Positions 7,901 to 8,567 of a stretch of 8,567 nt of DNA are shown here, piece by piece. Origin of the DNA: Cryomorphaceae bacterium (lineage in GTDB: Bacteria; Bacteroidota; Bacteroidia; Flavobacteriales_G; Salibacteraceae); assembly GCA_003564735.1 (NCBI GenBank), contig PXEK01000396.1, positions 1-8,567 of the forward strand, given 5' to 3'. The translations under genes and the position numbers were made by a program. Under the pieces are notes generated by a model. The model saw nothing but the letters and a program-made list of their open reading frames with translations. It had not been told where the DNA came from and ran no database searches. Each line of letters begins with the position of its first letter. The stretch's first letter is position 1.

Positions 7901-8567
7901 CCTAATACGGTTGTCGCAAGTGCCAATATCGACCAAAACGTGAGTTGCAACGGCGGTAATGACGGCGAAGTTACCGTTACGGCCACCGGAGGTACAGGAA
8001 CCTTAAGTTATGATTGGTCTGATGTCGGTCTTGCAGGAAATGTACGAAATGACTTAACTGCGGGAGGTTATACTATTATTGTTTCCGATCCATTTCAATG
8101 TCAAGATACCGTACAGGTTACTATCACTGAACCTGATGCAATAAGTTCATCAATTACAATAAATCAAAACGTGAGTTGCAACGGCGGTAATGATGGTGAA
8201 GCTGTGGCAGTCGCTTCGGGCGGCACGGCGCCTTTCACTTACACATGGCTTCCGGGTTCTTTTACAGGTGACACACAAAGTAATTTGAGCGCAGGCACTT
8301 ACGATGTCATTATAACAGACGCAAATAATTGTCAGATCATAGAGCAAGTAACCATTAATGAACCCTCCGCAATTAGTCTTTCTGATACTGTCAACCAAAA
8401 TGTAAGTTGCAACGGCGGAAGTGATGGCGCGGCAACAGTCTCTGCATCGGGAGGAACATCGCCATACACTTTCTTTTGGACAGCTTCAGATACCGGCGCA
8501 ACGAAAAGCGACTTGACAGCCGGCAGTTACATGGTCACTGTTATTGACTCAAACAGTTGTGAGGACA
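4883..8567 (+). CDS. Large secreted repeat protein: signal peptide, 14 delta-60 repeats, FN3, SprB repeats (3' end outside window)
   Basis: I translated this frame by hand from 4883 to the window end and found no stop: at least 1228 codons, with the C-terminus outside. Order: signal peptide (about 1-26); 14 delta-60/DUF5122 repeats (about 28-763) with core wording QPDGKILIGGxFT...NGxxRNRIARLNxDGSLDxTFNPG; one FN3 domain (765-856); four complete SprB-type repeats and most of a fifth (857 to end). Delta-60 repeats are thought to form beta-propellers; SprB repeats are named for the gliding adhesin of Flavobacterium johnsoniae. The protein is therefore probably exported and displayed on the surface or released, acting in adhesion or motility; a type IX secretion signal would be expected at the missing C-terminus. 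The start at 4883 places the hydrophobic core right behind a short N-region; an in-frame ATG at 4826 would add 19 residues. It has its own promoter and stands divergent from hppD. Architecture is certain; function is inference. Confidence 0.93.
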   Translation, partial: MQIPTNLKALFFVFFAILFLNLQYQAQDGALNTSFNTADLGLGLGDGPSSNVAAVGIQPDGKILVAGQLANYNGTSSNRMVRLNTDGTVDNTFNVGFTLNSFIRDFVIQPDGRIIIVGLWNSDATNPLGPVPGRIARLNTDGSVDYSFNPGASTSGIIETVDLQSDGRIIIGGLFNQFDNVNVGNIARLNTNGSLDASFNGNNSGADQMIHKVLVQPNNRILIGGSFTVFNNVSRNRIARLDANGTLDNSFNPGSGFDFTVYSIALRSDNRILVGGNFTSFNNSSVNNLVLLNANGSRDFSYNVGGSGAGGSGVINIYDIKILSNDRVLIGGDFNTFNGVNRNRIARLNANGSVDNTFDPGSGANQRVEAIAVQTNGSYILGGWMREYNGFCSRFVLRIDSAGNFDTSFNPGTGFNGPVLNTSVQPDGRVLVGGSFTAFNDICQGRITRLNANGTLDPSFNPGSGASASVQAIKVQQDNRILIGGGFTSFDGVVIFRMVRLNTDGSTDNTFNVGTGPNNDVNSMALQPDGRIIAAGRFTDFNGVARNRIVRLNSNGSIDPSFTTPFSFQESWHEINSISLQQDGKIVIGGIFTIVGIGLTNLARLNPDGSLDSTFNVTTGPNNRVRTTVYQPNGKILIGGQFTTVNGAGRNRIARLNSDGSLDNTFNPGTGANNTVHHIALQPDMKMIIGGEFTNFAGNFSPRIARINPDGSFDNSYSSGSGANATIRHISFLQSENAIIGGEYTSYSGTGRNRIAEINGTFNTCPMPSQLAANNITATQADLTWTENGSATQWIIEYGPTGFTQGTGTFDTLNTSNYTLTGLTPSTSYDFFVRAKCDLGFFSDWAGPENFQTICPSLNVMISSQVNVSCAGGADGEVTVNASGGSAPYTFNWPGPDTGTTKTNLSAGNYTVTVVDANGCIDSILITILQPDSLIASVSVAQNVFCNAGNAGNATVSATGGSGAYSYLWSNLATVATQIALSPGSYTVTVSDTNNCQDSVQFSLSDPNTVVASANIDQNVSCNGGNDGEVTVTATGGTGTLSYDWSDVGLAGNVRNDLTAGGYTIIVSDPFQCQDTVQVTITEPDAISSSITINQNVSCNGGNDGEAVAVASGGTAPFTYTWLPGSFTGDTQSNLSAGTYDVIITDANNCQIIEQVTINEPSAISLSDTVNQNVSCNGGSDGAATVSASGGTSPYTFFWTASDTGATKSDLTAGSYMVTVIDSNSCED
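4964..7171 (+). repeat. 14 tandem delta-60 (DUF5122) repeats, probable beta-propeller blades
   Basis: Each unit has the form QPDGKI-hydrophobic-GG-xFT...NG..RNRIARLN.DGS.D.TFNPG. The residue aligned with the Gln of QPDG falls at 58, 109, 164, 216, 267, 323, 374, 425, 476, 527, 581, 631, 682 and 733, so the step is most often exactly 51 residues, ranging from 50 to 56. Blade 2 has a longer loop (residues about 119-130). Blades 5, 7 and 14 are the most diverged, and blade 14 is cut short before its DGSLD part. The chain opens with a lone half unit, DGALNTSFN, which could complete blade 14 and close the ring as in many propellers. Copies differ clearly at DNA level, so the array is old. Confidence 0.93.
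7175..7450 (+). other. FN3 domain of the large repeat protein
   Basis: Residues 765-856. A fibronectin type III domain of the kind common in Bacteroidota surface proteins: a Cys-Pro start, ADLTWTENG, WIIEYGP, YTLTGLTPSTSYDFFVRAKC, and a tail ending in ICP. Cysteines 765, 837 and 855 are visible, and the outer pair may bond to close the domain. It joins the propeller part to the SprB stalk and is most likely a spacer or binding module. Confidence 0.85.
7451..8567 (+). repeat. Tandem SprB-type repeats (4 complete, fifth cut by window end)
   Basis: Each repeat reads roughly QNVSCNGGNDGEVTVTATGG...Y.Y.W......T..LSAG.YTV.V.D.N.C.D.....I.EP. The first cysteines lie at 870, 946, 1022, 1099 and 1176, so the period is 76-77 residues. 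Each has a partner 50-51 residues later (920, 996, 1073, 1150, 1226), suggesting one disulfide per domain. Such arrays build long stalks of surface adhesins. More repeats probably follow beyond the window. Confidence 0.9.
7934..8193 (+). repeat. 29-bp identical direct repeat inside neighbouring SprB units
   Basis: Bases 7934-7962 and 8165-8193 are identical over 29 positions, 231 bases (77 codons) apart, and encode QNVSCNGGND. A less exact third copy starts near 8395. Compared with the diverged delta-60 array, this suggests recent duplication or gene conversion among the SprB units. Confidence 0.85.

Overview
The window looks like a chromosomal piece of a Bacteroidota bacterium, most likely a Flavobacteriia-like lineage; I cannot name genus or species. 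The evidence is threefold. Two promoters fit the Bacteroidota pattern (-7 box TAnnTTTG: TACCTTTG upstream of hppD, and TACATTTG with a TTTG box 18 bases upstream before the last gene). Clear Shine-Dalgarno sites are lacking. The last gene encodes a secreted protein of delta-60, FN3 and SprB repeats, an architecture typical of cell-surface proteins in this phylum.

Layout. (1) 1-2970, plus strand: the 3' end of an AldB/ExaC-type aldehyde dehydrogenase gene, a strong hairpin terminator, a complete PrpE/ACSS3-type acyl-CoA synthetase gene and, 41 bases on, a DUF779 gene. Together they suggest a route from a short aldehyde through its acid (acetate or propionate) to the acyl-CoA, with DUF779 as a small cysteine-containing partner of unknown function. 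(2) 2971-3193: a convergent gap with a perfect 15-bp hairpin that can end transcription from both sides. (3) 3194-4339, minus strand: 4-hydroxyphenylpyruvate dioxygenase (tyrosine catabolism), with both iron-binding histidines and the glutamate in place. (4) 4340-4882: a 543-base divergent intergenic region with one promoter for each flanking gene, an 11-bp inverted repeat next to the hppD promoter, and a 13-bp AT-rich direct repeat in the leader of the right-hand gene. (5) 4883-8567, plus strand: a very large secreted repeat protein, open from its start to the end of the window (at least 1228 codons). It has a signal peptide, 14 delta-60 repeats of about 51 residues (probable beta-propeller blades), one FN3 domain and at least five SprB repeats of 76-77 residues; the C-terminus is outside the window.

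The left half is ordinary central and catabolic metabolism. The right-hand gene is the most interesting part. Its only two cysteines in the propeller region sit exactly one repeat apart, in blades 7 and 8, which is where two seven-bladed propellers would meet. No mobile element, CRISPR array, RNA gene or defence system was seen.
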